Positions 7,954-16,196 of a stretch of DNA of 24,085 nt are shown one piece after another (the first letter of the stretch is position 1; each line of letters opens with the position of its first letter). A program made the translations under genes and the position numbers. The notes below the pieces were generated by a model. The model saw nothing but the letters and a program-made list of their open reading frames with translations. It was not told the origin of the DNA and did no database searches. Source of the stretch: DATGZX01 sp035296965 (GTDB taxonomy: Bacteria > Planctomycetota > Planctomycetia > Gemmatales > Gemmataceae); NCBI GenBank assembly GCA_035296965.1, contig DATGZX010000071.1, positions 1 through 24,085 on the forward strand, read 5' to 3'.

Positions 7954-10900
7954 ATGGCCAAGGGACAACTTGACGTCATTCTGCATCACCTTCTTCGCCC
8001 CTTTCATGACGAGGAGGTGGCAAACTTCACCGATGCGCAACTGCTCGAGCGCTTCCTGCACGCCCGTGATGCCGGAGCATTCACGTCACTGGTACACCGT
8101 CATGGGGCGATGGTCCTGGCCGTGGCTGTACGGGTATTGAACGACGAACACGAAGCGGAGGATGTCTTTCAAGCCGCCTTTCTCGTGCTTGCCAGAAGAG
8201 CCCGCTCGATCAGACGCAAAAAGGCCCTCGGTGCCTGGCTCTATCAGGTTGCCTATCACCTTGCTATCAGGGCCAGAGCGGAGAAAGCACAGCGCCGAGT
8301 TCAGGAGAGGCAGATGCAGACAATTCAGAAAGTCGCGAGCATCATCGAGGTGGAGGAAATTGAGTTGCGCGACGCGCTTCAGCGGGAGTTGAGTCGGCTG
8401 CCGGAGAAATACCGTCTGCCGATCGTTCTTCATTATCTTGAGGGACGGACCAAGAACGAAACCGCTGAGCAACTTGGCTGGCGCGAAGGCACCGTCTCAG
8501 GCCGGCTGGCGCGTGCCCGCGACCTGCTGCGCCATCGGCTAATCCGTCGGGGATTCGTTTTGTCGTCTTCTGGAGTCGCGGCGACGCTGATAGAGAGCAT
8601 CAGCACGGCTGCAGCGCCCCCTGGGCTCGTGAACGCGACGGTGCATGCTGCACTTACGTTCGGGCAAGGGGCTGCGGTTCAGGGGGCGGTTTCGGCATCG
8701 GCAGCGCGCCTGGCGGAAGCAATAATGAAGAAAATGATCTTTGCCAACGCCAGAGTGTGTTTGTCCGTAGTTTTTGCGGTAAGCGTGCTCGCCGTGAGCG
8801 CGGCGGCGTGTCGATGGCTTGCCAACGAAACAGGAGGCAAAGGTCTCGACGTTGGTGAAGTCGAGAGGACGCAACAGGCGGGGCAGGTAGGCAACAAAGA
8901 GAGCGCAGTCGGCCGACAGCCAGTTTCGGACGAACAACGGAAAGGCGAAATTGTTCGCCTCTCGGCCTCTGGCAGGGTGGTTGATGAGAAAGGCAGGCCT
9001 GTCGAGAACGCCGCGGTTTATCTACGCGAAATGGCGTTCATGCGGGAGCAGTACCGAGGGTTGAAGAAGGGTTACACAGACATATTGGCCCAGGTTACTA
9101 CAGGTTCACAAGGGCAGTTTGACTTCACGGACGTTGCCGCTGAGTCGATGAACATACCCGCAACCAATAAGTATCGGCGCCCCTGGAACCTCGTTGTTTC
9201 TGCAAAAGGCTACGGCCTTTCCTGGCATTGGTTCAAATCGAGCGCCGAAGGCGATGTGACGCTTATGCTCCGCCCAGAAGCCCCGCTGCATGGCCACTTA
9301 ATCGACGACAAAGGCAGGCCGGCTGCAGGGGTGCGCGTTCGAGTCGTAGGAATCTATGATCAGATCGACCCCGAGTCAAACTCGAGCGGCCTCCTTTTCT
9401 TGAACCTGGACCACTCGCAATTGCCGGTGGCGACCGTCACGGACTCTGCCGGCCGATTCGTCATCGCGGGCCTGCCAAGGGACTACGGAATCGAACTCTT
9501 GGCAATGGACCCTCGGTTCACCGCCAAAGTGCTAAGTTGCGCCACCATCGACGAGAAGGAGATCGAGCGATTGAACGCGCGTGCATCCGTCTCGCCGGAA
9601 TGGAAGTTGTTGGCGGATGGTTTCACTGCGAATCTGCGACCAAGCGAACAGATACGGGGCCGGGTTGTCTGCGGCGATACCAGAGCACCCGCGGTCGGTG
9701 TCCGCGTATCGATGGGTTCGTACCGCTCCGTGACCGACCGGGAAGGTCGCTACTCTCTTGAAAGGCTTGACCAGCCTCGGTACTTCCTGCACATTGAGCC
9801 TCCACCGGAAGCCAATTATTTCCCAATTCTCAGCGACTGGATCAAGCAAGAAGACCCTGCGACCTGGCGACACGACTTCGTTTTGGAGCGCGGCTCCGTC
9901 CTCACTGGCCAGCTCCGAGAAGAAGAGACCGGCCAGCCGATCCGTGTTGCCAACGTGCCTGTTTGGTATACCTATCTGAAGAAGGAACCGGGATATGGCA
10001 ATTGTCAAACATTAACTAGAGACGACGGTACTTTTCGGATCGTGGTGCCGCCAGGTAAAGGCAAGCTGCTTACGCCCAGCTCGCTGCCAGGCTATGCCTC
10101 GCCCGAGGTGATGACTGATTTTGGCCCCAAACCAGCCGGCTTACCCATCGAGATTAAGCCTGGGGAAACTCTGACCGATAAAGACATCTTTTTCTCGAAA
10201 GGCACAGTGGTCCAAGGCCGTATTTTAGATCCCGATGGACAACCGCTTGCTGCCGCGAAATTTGAAGGAGATCCGGAACAATCTCCCAGTGATGCGGACG
10301 GAAGATTCGTGCTGCGCGGCTTGAGCCAACTGGAGGGCAGTCGTTTTCTGATTGTACATCCGGGGCGCCGGCTTGGTGGTGTCCTGATTGTCAAAGGGAG
10401 CAAAAGCACGAATCCGGTGATCGTGGATGTGAAATTGAAACCAACGCAGTCTGTGCGCGCGTGTGTGGTCGATGAGCGCGGGGATCCCGTCGCTAACAAG
10501 GACATTTTTCTTCGCATAGGCCTCTCCCATGAGGGCCGTGAACCTGTTTCGCTTCCGCTCCATGGTCCGGTGCACACGGATGGCTCGGGGAAATTCACGT
10601 TTTCTTCCTTGCTAGTCGACAGCAGCTACACCGTGATGCTGCTGGCCAGCGGCTATACTGGGGTGTTAAGTCGGTTCGTGGTGGAGACTGGGAAGGCGCC
10701 GGAGATCCCAGACCTTACACTCTTATCTACCCGCCTCGCAGTAACAGGCATAATTGTCGACGGAGCGGGAAATCCGGTCGAGGGAGTAGAGGTTAAAATA
10801 TTGCCGAGATTTGAACCCTCGGATTTTCATCTGTCCCTTAGAACCAAGAAGGATGGGCAATTCGAATTTCACAGAGTCGCGCGAGGGACTTACCGACTCA

Positions 10901-11046
10901 TCGCAACGCTTTGGAGGGAGACAGGCGAGATTGACAAGAATGGCCGTTTTGTTAATGAAAACGAGGCACAGACCGAGTTGCAAGTCACGGCCGGCGAGGC
11001 TAACGTGCGCGTCAGTCTGGATGTGGCGAAGCCTACAAAGCGCTGA
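7954..11046 (+). CDS. Membrane-tethered ECF sigma factor with carboxypeptidase-regulatory-like repeats
   Basis: 1030 residues from ATG 7954 (GGAG 5 nt upstream; an upstream TTG at 7906 has no such site). Residues about 35-105 are sigma region 2 (LNDEHEAEDVFQAAFLVLAR), 140-195 sigma region 4 (LSRLPEKYRLPIVLHYLEGR, then EGTVSGRLARARDLLRHRL). A hydrophobic segment at about 265-288 would cross the membrane. The rest is extracytoplasmic: about seven beta-sandwich units, each with a G-x-V/L-x-D-x-x-G-x-P-x-x-x-A/V signature, e.g. SGRVVDEKGRPVENAAVYL, HLIDDKGRPAAGVRVRV, VVQGRILDPDGQPLAAAKF, VTGIIVDGAGNPVEGVEV. The protein probably joins an outside-facing sensor or binding stalk to a promoter-recognising head. 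This architecture is typical of Gemmata-group sigma factors. No separate anti-sigma gene is adjacent. Confidence 0.9.
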   Translation: MAKGQLDVILHHLLRPFHDEEVANFTDAQLLERFLHARDAGAFTSLVHRHGAMVLAVAVRVLNDEHEAEDVFQAAFLVLARRARSIRRKKALGAWLYQVAYHLAIRARAEKAQRRVQERQMQTIQKVASIIEVEEIELRDALQRELSRLPEKYRLPIVLHYLEGRTKNETAEQLGWREGTVSGRLARARDLLRHRLIRRGFVLSSSGVAATLIESISTAAAPPGLVNATVHAALTFGQGAAVQGAVSASAARLAEAIMKKMIFANARVCLSVVFAVSVLAVSAAACRWLANETGGKGLDVGEVERTQQAGQVGNKESAVGRQPVSDEQRKGEIVRLSASGRVVDEKGRPVENAAVYLREMAFMREQYRGLKKGYTDILAQVTTGSQGQFDFTDVAAESMNIPATNKYRRPWNLVVSAKGYGLSWHWFKSSAEGDVTLMLRPEAPLHGHLIDDKGRPAAGVRVRVVGIYDQIDPESNSSGLLFLNLDHSQLPVATVTDSAGRFVIAGLPRDYGIELLAMDPRFTAKVLSCATIDEKEIERLNARASVSPEWKLLADGFTANLRPSEQIRGRVVCGDTRAPAVGVRVSMGSYRSVTDREGRYSLERLDQPRYFLHIEPPPEANYFPILSDWIKQEDPATWRHDFVLERGSVLTGQLREEETGQPIRVANVPVWYTYLKKEPGYGNCQTLTRDDGTFRIVVPPGKGKLLTPSSLPGYASPEVMTDFGPKPAGLPIEIKPGETLTDKDIFFSKGTVVQGRILDPDGQPLAAAKFEGDPEQSPSDADGRFVLRGLSQLEGSRFLIVHPGRRLGGVLIVKGSKSTNPVIVDVKLKPTQSVRACVVDERGDPVANKDIFLRIGLSHEGREPVSLPLHGPVHTDGSGKFTFSSLLVDSSYTVMLLASGYTGVLSRFVVETGKAPEIPDLTLLSTRLAVTGIIVDGAGNPVEGVEVKILPRFEPSDFHLSLRTKKDGQFEFHRVARGTYRLIATLWRETGEIDKNGRFVNENEAQTELQVTAGEANVRVSLDVAKPTKR

Positions 11047-11207
11047 CTAGAAGCCCGGTATCTTGAGCAAGCCTTTCCACCCCTGGCCCATGAAAGTCAC
11101 GTCTTCAGCTATGAGTCGGGCCCGGCGCATCCTCACCCACTGTCCGTCATGGGCGTCTTGCGTGGCCGGACCACTCAAAGTACCCGCATCGGGAAACTAG
11201 CCAAATG

Positions 11208-11238
11208 ATGGACCCGGATTGACACAAGTGCGTCCATT
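11208..11238 (+). repeat. 31-bp dispersed repeat, copy 4
   Basis: Left arm ATGGACCCGGATT, loop GACAC minus the shared A positions, right arm AAGTGCGTCCATT starting 18 nt after the left. ATGGAC and GTCCAT form perfect outer arms. It sits in the 258-nt spacer between the convergent sigma factor and C45-peptidase genes. Confidence 0.7.
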
Positions 11239-11304
11239 TCTTAACCGTCTCGTCTGATGGCCCCCTCTGTCGAGGTGCCATCGCCAGGCCCGGCAACCGT
11301 TTCA

Positions 11305-12441
11305 CTACTGTCGAAACAACGGCTCCAGATCGAGTGTTTGCAGTGGTCGTGTCGTGGCGGAGACTGCGCCGGTTCCGAAGGCCAGATGAAGACGCCGCGT
11401 GCACGGCTCAAACACCATGCTGTGCACGGTGGCGGCCCCCTGATTGGCCTCGTGCATTTTGAGGGCCACGTCAGCCACTGTGAGCCGGGGAATTCTCTGG
11501 GCGGCGGTCAGGGCTTCGAATCGGCCACACTTCGTGGCGACGGCGAGTTGCGGGCAGAGGAAGTGGTTCGTGCCGACGCAGATGCCATTAGTCGCTCGGC
11601 GGACGCAAATATTCTTGGTCGTGACTTCAAAGACTGCGCCGCCCGTCTGATCGCAAGCAACCACCGAGAGCATGCCCGCCGGCCGGTTGGCACGAAGCCA
11701 TTTTTCCATGTCGGCCAACGTCGTACAGTCTTCCAGGATACGCCGGCCCATAACCGTCCCAGGGACGCCCTTCAGGTCGAGACGGGGAGAACCGTCGGCT
11801 GTGGCAGTCACCTCGTTGCCGCCCAGCGCCAACCCCTTCGCATTCATGGCGCTACCAGCGACCATCATTCCGGGAAAGCCTACCGTAACAAAGGCGCGCT
11901 TGCCGGTGGGTTGGTAGACGGTTACCAGGCTGTAGGCACAAAGGCCCTCGAGTGGGAGGAAGTCCCAGTTGCGGCCCAAGAGCGGGCCGCCGGTGGCGCT
12001 GCGGGCAGGCTCTACGATAAGGCCCGAACAGCCGGCCAGGTTCCGCAGATCGCCAATGGTATTGACGGCGATGAGCACATCGCGGTCGATTCCGCTTGAG
12101 CGCGCCATGGCTTCGAGCTCCGCTCGGTACTCTGCCGGAAACTTATCAAACTGTTGACGTCCAAGCCTCACCAGCAGCGGCCAGACCAGCTCCAGGCCCT
12201 GTTGTTTGACGTAGTTCTTGAACGCGCCCACCGCGCCAGCCCCAGGCTTGACGGCCAGCGCGCCTACCTGATCACCGATTTCTTCTGGCTTGCCGGCGAC
12301 CCTGAGAACGGGCAGGCCGTTGATGTACTTCAATTCGCCCCGGCCGTGCCGTTTCTCGGGATAGCGGAACGGCTCCGCCCCGCCCGCCAACCCAACGACG
12401 ATTACTGACCACAGTACGCCTACAAGCCCGCAGCGGTTCAT
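11305..12441 (-). CDS. Exported C45/acyl-CoA:6-APA acyltransferase-like Ntn hydrolase
   Basis: 378 residues from ATG 12441, which opens a signal peptide ending near AGGAEPF; the frame stays open upstream, with another ATG at 12453, but without signal or ribosome site. The hallmark is LRNLAGCSGLIVEP with Cys138, followed by GGPLLGRNWDF (R157, N158, D160). In the C45 family the precursor cleaves itself before the Cys, which then becomes the N-terminal nucleophile for amide hydrolysis or acyl transfer. Further family blocks are VTVGFPGMMVAGSAMNAKGLALGGNEV and CVGTNHFLCPQL. Location is probably the periplasm. Substrate could be a penicillin-like, acyl-amino acid or ceramide-like amide; nothing in the window decides. 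Convergent with the sigma gene. Confidence 0.85.
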   Translation of the reverse strand: MNRCGLVGVLWSVIVVGLAGGAEPFRYPEKRHGRGELKYINGLPVLRVAGKPEEIGDQVGALAVKPGAGAVGAFKNYVKQQGLELVWPLLVRLGRQQFDKFPAEYRAELEAMARSSGIDRDVLIAVNTIGDLRNLAGCSGLIVEPARSATGGPLLGRNWDFLPLEGLCAYSLVTVYQPTGKRAFVTVGFPGMMVAGSAMNAKGLALGGNEVTATADGSPRLDLKGVPGTVMGRRILEDCTTLADMEKWLRANRPAGMLSVVACDQTGGAVFEVTTKNICVRRATNGICVGTNHFLCPQLAVATKCGRFEALTAAQRIPRLTVADVALKMHEANQGAATVHSMVFEPCTRRLHLAFGTGAVSATTRPLQTLDLEPLFRQ

Positions 12442-12964
12442 GGCACACCACATCGCCGGCGTATCCCAGGAATATGGCCCACACCGAATTACGACTTCGC
12501 GTCCGGCGCCCTGATCGACTACGAGTGCGGCCAATACCAAGCAGCTCAAGCACTGACCGGCATTGTAGTCTGGCACCGGCAGCTTCCGCAATCCAGTGCA
12601 AATCGAAACGGAGGCCTTTTGGCAGGCCAAGCTCGATTAATCTGCATGCAATCCCTGTCGGAAGGGCGGCAATTGACCATCTGAAGGTTGACGCATCACT
12701 GACCAGCAAGGCGGCTATTCCGTTCGCCGCGTTCGATAGGCTCCGCTTCGCCCGGCCCTGGGGCGGTCGGGCGTCCGAGCGGCTTGGCCAAATCGAACGC
12801 CAAGCTTCGGGACCCACACCTCTTCGCGAAAACCTTCCAAAAACCAGCAAATCTGCATCGAATTGCCTTGCTGTCCTTCCGCACGCGAGGTAACTCACTG
12901 TCCCTGTTGCATCGCGATTGGCGCGGTGCCGCAGACAACAGCTACCGAGAAAGGACAGCACATC
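12442..12964. other. Intergenic region between divergent C45 and HARE-HTH genes
   Basis: 523 nt. A long open frame on the minus strand across it is only the antisense shadow of GC-rich coding DNA. A short GCGGC...GCCGC stem lies near 12711. The region must hold both divergent promoters, but none can be picked out with confidence. No copy of the 31-bp repeat was seen here. Confidence 0.4.
12951..12955 (+). promoter_or_regulatory. Shine-Dalgarno site deciding the HARE-HTH protein start
   Basis: AAGGA within GAGAAAGGA, 9 nt before ATG 12965. The frame is open 34 codons further upstream, but that stretch is Cys-rich and unlike the basic N-terminus that follows. Confidence 0.7.
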
Positions 12965-13612
12965 ATGGCAAGCAAAAAGACAGCGAAGGATTCGGCCCAC
13001 ACCGAAAAGGCCAAGAGCACCGAGGCCGAGCAGCCGACGGGCACCCCGAGGAAGATTACGGACCTGAGCCTTGGCGACATCGTCCTGATTCCTGGATTCG
13101 ACGGCCCGAGAACCATCTGCAACGCAACCAAGGTCGGGGATGGCGCGGACGCGGGCAAGTTCGAAATCGCCCTGCGAGATGAAACCGGCGAGGTCGAGCA
13201 CGCCCGGTTTGGCCCGGACGAGGAGGTGCAGATTGTTGGCAAAGCGCCGAGGGGAGCCAAGGATCGGGCGATTCCCGCCGACTCTGCGGCGCGGGAGACC
13301 ACCAAGGGCAAAGGCACGAAGACCAGCACTGCCAGGCCCGAGCGCGCCAAGAAGCCGAAGAAGGAGCCGAGGCCGCCCAAGGAGAAGAAGACCAGCGCCC
13401 TGGACGCCGCCGTCAAGGTACTTGGCGAAAACGGCGAGCCGATGAACTGCCAGGAGATGATCAAGGCGATGTCGGACAAGGGCTACTGGAAATCCCCGGG
13501 CGGGCTGACCCCGCATGCGACGCTTTATTCCGCGATCATCAGAGAGATCAAGACCAAGGGAAAAGAGGCACGGTTCAAGAAGGCGGATCGGGGGAAGTTT
13601 AGCCTTACGTAG
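12965..13612 (+). CDS. HARE-HTH (winged-helix) protein with basic linker
   Basis: 215 residues from ATG 12965. Residues about 30-92 (ITDLSLGDIVLIPGFDGPRT through EEVQIVG) look like a small beta-barrel. Residues about 93-143 form a Lys/Arg/Pro/Ala-rich linker resembling histone H1 tails. Residues 144-215 form a HARE-HTH domain: SALDAAVKVLGENGEPMNCQ, then KGYWKSPGGLTPHATLYSAI and a final RFKKADRGKFSLT. HARE-HTH is a winged-helix fold found in bacterial restriction and chromatin-type proteins and in eukaryotic HB1/ASXL and RNA polymerase delta-like proteins. The combination suggests a DNA-binding chromatin-like or transcription-associated factor. Similar proteins occur in many planctomycetes. 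It is followed by a strong terminator and is transcribed alone. Confidence 0.85.
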   Translation: MASKKTAKDSAHTEKAKSTEAEQPTGTPRKITDLSLGDIVLIPGFDGPRTICNATKVGDGADAGKFEIALRDETGEVEHARFGPDEEVQIVGKAPRGAKDRAIPADSAARETTKGKGTKTSTARPERAKKPKKEPRPPKEKKTSALDAAVKVLGENGEPMNCQEMIKAMSDKGYWKSPGGLTPHATLYSAIIREIKTKGKEARFKKADRGKFSLT

Positions 13613-13643
13613 GCTGGCCTACGCAAATCTGGATCGCCCATGA

Positions 13644-13669
13644 GGCCTCCAACGCGGAGGCCGTTTCTT
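13644..13669 (+). terminator. Rho-independent terminator of the HARE-HTH gene
   Basis: Perfect 7-bp stem GGCCTCC-aacgc-GGAGGCC (13644-13662) followed by GTTTCTTG, 31 nt after the stop codon. The clearest terminator in the window. Confidence 0.8.
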
Positions 13670-13764
13670 GATGGCGTTCTGGCCAACCAGGGCCAGCAGG
13701 ACGCAACGTGGGCGAACGTCGGCGATTCCTGGGCTAGCGCACGCGGATCATGCCGCAGATAGGT

Positions 13765-14325
13765 TTAACGCACCGCTTGGAAGCGGAACCGCGCCCGCCC
13801 CAGCTCGATGGCTACTTCCGCGAAACCCGTCGCCGCCAGTCGCTTCCCGAACGTGCCCGGATCAACGGGCGTGTACATGTCGCCCAGATGGATGAGCCGG
13901 AAGAGGAAGGAGTCGACGCCATCGAAGCCGGCAAAGACGCCGCCAGACCGCAGCACCCGCCGCGCCTCCGTCAGAAGTCGGTCCTGAAGCGCCGACGACG
14001 GGACGTGGTGCAGCATCGTGAACGCCACGACGCCGGAGAAGGCGCTGTCCGCGAACGGCATGGCGGCCCCGTCGCCGTGGACGACGCGCACGCCCGAGCC
14101 GTCCAGCCGCTTTTCGAGCGAGGCGGCCGCATCTGCGTCCACCTCCAGGGCCGTCAGTTGCTGCGTCCTGCCGCGGAGCAGGTCGGTTGTGACGCCCGGC
14201 CCAGGGCCGACTTCCAGCACGTCGTCACCCAGCTCCACGCCCTCCAACGCCCAGGGAAGCAGCTCGTCCTTGAGCCGGCGTCGCCACCGCCCGGACCGGC
14301 AGACGTGCCGATGGAACCAGTTCAT
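13765..14325 (-). CDS. Class I SAM-dependent methyltransferase
   Basis: 186 residues from ATG 14325, with AGGGAG (14332-14337) 6 nt upstream. It has a complete Rossmann methyltransferase core: motif I VLEVGPGPG at about 36-44, acidic ALEVDADA after strand 2, VVHGDGAAMPFADSAFSGVV (motifs II/III) and FTMLHHVP, then RRVLRSGGVFAGFD. This is the Methyltransf_11/25 (UbiE-like) type, acting on small molecules or lipids; the substrate cannot be read from the sequence. The gene is convergent with the HARE-HTH gene, whose terminator lies between them. Its upstream region (14326-14530) has an inverted repeat ATCCTGCC (14385-14392) / GGCAGGAT (14437-14444) of unknown meaning. Confidence 0.88.
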   Translation of the reverse strand: MNWFHRHVCRSGRWRRRLKDELLPWALEGVELGDDVLEVGPGPGVTTDLLRGRTQQLTALEVDADAAASLEKRLDGSGVRVVHGDGAAMPFADSAFSGVVAFTMLHHVPSSALQDRLLTEARRVLRSGGVFAGFDGVDSFLFRLIHLGDMYTPVDPGTFGKRLAATGFAEVAIELGRARFRFQAVR

Positions 14326-14697
14326 GCGGTTCTCCCTTCGCCGTTCCCTGAGGGAGTTGTCCGAACCGGACCGCGCAACAAAAAATCCTGCCTATGCCAC
14401 TCATCAGGCGTCGCCCAGTCACCTGTTGGGTTGCACGGCAGGATGCGTTTAGTATAGCCAGGAGAGAGGCGGCGCTGCAAATAAAAAGAGAGCATTTGTC
14501 CTATGAAATCGACCAGCAGATCGCGACCAACCTATCCCCAGAACGCGAAGAGCTTCCCAACTTCCGCATCCTTAGCCACCTGCACATGGCTTGCCTTTGC
14601 GACTGCGCGGGAACGGCTGGTGACGCCGGATCAGCATGGCAGTTGGTTCGAGGAGACGCTGGCCGTATGCGTTTCTTCGCCTGTTGTCGATTGCCGG
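14326..14697. other. Intergenic region with recombinase 3' remnant
   Basis: 372 nt between two minus-strand genes. It holds the ATCCTGCC/GGCAGGAT inverted repeat and, at 14531-14590, a decayed end of the tyrosine recombinase family. The rest shows nothing recognisable. Confidence 0.5.
14531..14590 (-). pseudogene. Decayed 3' end of a tyrosine recombinase gene
   Basis: Read on the minus strand it gives HVQVAKDAEVGKLFAFWG followed by TAG, matching the last residues of the intact recombinase at 16197 (HVAVDDDGEVGKLFAFGG, TAG). By eye about 80% of the roughly 59 nucleotides match without gaps. Similarity stops before the catalytic tyrosine region, so only the tail is left. Confidence 0.6.
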
Positions 14698-15873
14698 CTA
14701 GTGCTTGTTCGCTGTCTCTTGTTCCGTCAGAAGCTTGTCGATTGCTCCGTCCAGTTCCTTGCCGTTCACATCGATGAATCGGATCACTCCCTTGTGGTCG
14801 AGGACGAGGAGAGTCGGCCAATGCTGGACGTTGTAGGCAGTTTGAATCGGGCCATCCGTGCTGCCGCCATCCCACCAGTTCCTCCAGACCATCTTTTCCT
14901 TGACAATCACCTTCTCGACTTTTTTCAGGTCGTCATCGGAGTTAATGCCCAGGAGGGCGAATGGTTTGCCTTCAAGCCGTTGTACGAGCGACCGCTCGTG
15001 TGGATACATGGCCCGGCAGGGGCCTCACCAGTTCCCCCAAAAGTCCAGAAGCACGATTTTGCCTCGGTAGTCCGAAAGCCGTAACGACCGACCTTCCACA
15101 TCCTTCCCAACAATCTCTGGAGCTACTCTGCCTACTTTGAGCACGGCAAGGTTCTTCAAGCGAGCCAGCTCGCTAGCTGCCTTCTCTCCCAGCGTGATGT
15201 GGCTGTCCGGCAGCGCGACGTTGCTATAGTCTTTCTCCACACTCGTGAAGATGCGTTGCGCCTCGACGATGAATTTGGGACGATCCGCTTCGCGCAGTTG
15301 ACGGTTCCATTCTCCGAGCTGCAGTTGCGCCTGCTTCCCCAAAGCGTACAGGGCCAGGCCTCGGGCGGCCCGATTGGCATTCTTAGCCGCCACCTGCTTC
15401 AGGAATCCCTCTGCCAGGGAGTTCGGCTGTTCGTACATCAAGGCCAGGCAAAGCACACCCAGCTTCGGATTTTCTAAGTGGAGACGCGTTACGATGTCCA
15501 GCATCTCTTTGGTGAGGGACCAGCGCACGTCCTTGATGACGGTGAGAATGCTCTCGAAAGCCACCGGATTGCTGGGGAAAGCCTGGGCCAGCGCCAATAG
15601 CCTCTCTTGAAATTCTTTGTTGGACTGCTGATACTCTTGGTTGGCCTTAGAATTTGCCTGCTGATCTTTGGCGGCGCGCAACGCCTCACTGAACCATTTC
15701 TCAAGCTTGTCGTGTCCTTTCTTTAGGGCTTCGAGCTGTTCCGCTGGCGTTTGACCGACAGTTACCGCGGGCGGGATTGGAGCTGAGCTTCCTGGCTGCT
15801 TGGGAGGCTCCAAAGCGTTGCTCCTACTGATCACTAGGCCGCCCGCTAATGTGCACAGAAGGAGCCATTTCAT
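14698..15873 (-). CDS. Exported TlpA-like thioredoxin; candidate selenoprotein (TGA at first active-site Cys)
   Basis: Start ATG 15873 with GGAGG 6 nt upstream (15880-15884). A signal peptide (MKWLLLCTLAGGLVISRSNA) is followed by a helical region (about 40-235) and a TlpA/AhpC-type thioredoxin fold from about 250: GRVAPEIVGKDVEGRSLRLS, then LLDFWGNW. The next codon is TGA (15025-15027), followed in the same frame by GPCRAMYPHERSL and 108 residues in all, including HWPTLLVL with the cis-proline (P353), to TAG 14698-14700. Relatives have WCGPC here, so the TGA replaces exactly the nucleophilic Cys (position 283 of 391). Both halves are otherwise open with no frameshift. A SECIS-like hairpin follows the TGA. 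Read-through would give a UGPC selenoprotein in the periplasm. The alternative is a recent nonsense mutation, leaving a 282-residue truncated product. Confidence 0.7.
14984..14999 (-). promoter_or_regulatory. Candidate bacterial SECIS hairpin
   Basis: On the minus strand ACGAGC-GGUC-GCUCGU is a perfect 6-bp stem with a four-base loop. The loop lies 32-35 nt after the TGA (15025-15027), and two Gs open the loop. Published bacterial SECIS criteria ask for a loop 16-37 nt from UGA, a 4-16 bp stem and a G among the first two loop bases; all are met. A looser lower helix is possible (GCC and UGU below the stem pairing with ACA and GGC). Caution: the same bases encode PHERSLV, which may be conserved for protein reasons. 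Confidence 0.5.
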
Positions 15874-16196
15874 GAGAAGCCTCCACTGCAGGCCAACAGA
15901 TGATGAAAAGGGATCAGCCGATCCTTCTCAGACGGCCCGGCGCCACGGAACTTGCTCAACCTTCAAGGTCCGAGGTTAGCACCCAGGTGCCGCAATAGCT
16001 ACGATTTTCCTTTTCGAGTCAGCAGGCAAAGTAGTCCAGGCGACCACCTTCCTTGAGAGACTTGCTATTCTCGTGACGGATCGGCCGGGGAAATCGCTCG
16101 ACCGGCGCCCCTGCCTCACGAGGACGTCAAACTGAAATCGATCGGCCGTTGCCGAAAAACACGCCAACCCTATGGGAGGTGCAGCTTCGTCGGCTT
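15874..16196. other. Intergenic region between recombinase and thioredoxin genes
   Basis: 323 nt upstream of the thioredoxin gene and downstream of the recombinase. A 63-codon minus-strand open frame (15976-16167) has no ribosome site or recognisable domain and is not called. No terminator for the recombinase is visible. Confidence 0.4.

Noticed and set aside
7769..7954. 61-codon minus-strand open frame in front of the sigma gene
   Set aside because: It begins at the sigma start codon on the opposite strand, has no ribosome site, and occupies the likely promoter region.
12272..13516. A 414-codon open frame on the minus strand
   Set aside because: It runs antisense through the HARE-HTH gene and across the C45 gene start, is Arg/Leu/Gly-rich as expected of a GC-rich shadow, and has no ribosome site or domain.
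15010..15024. GGCCC-CTGCC-GGGCC hairpin directly after the thioredoxin TGA
   Set aside because: Its loop is only about 6-10 nt after the TGA, too close for a bacterial SECIS loop; the stem at 14984-14999 fits better.
14503..15084. A 193-codon plus-strand open frame
   Set aside because: Antisense to the thioredoxin gene; the minus strand carries a recognisable thioredoxin fold, so this is a shadow.
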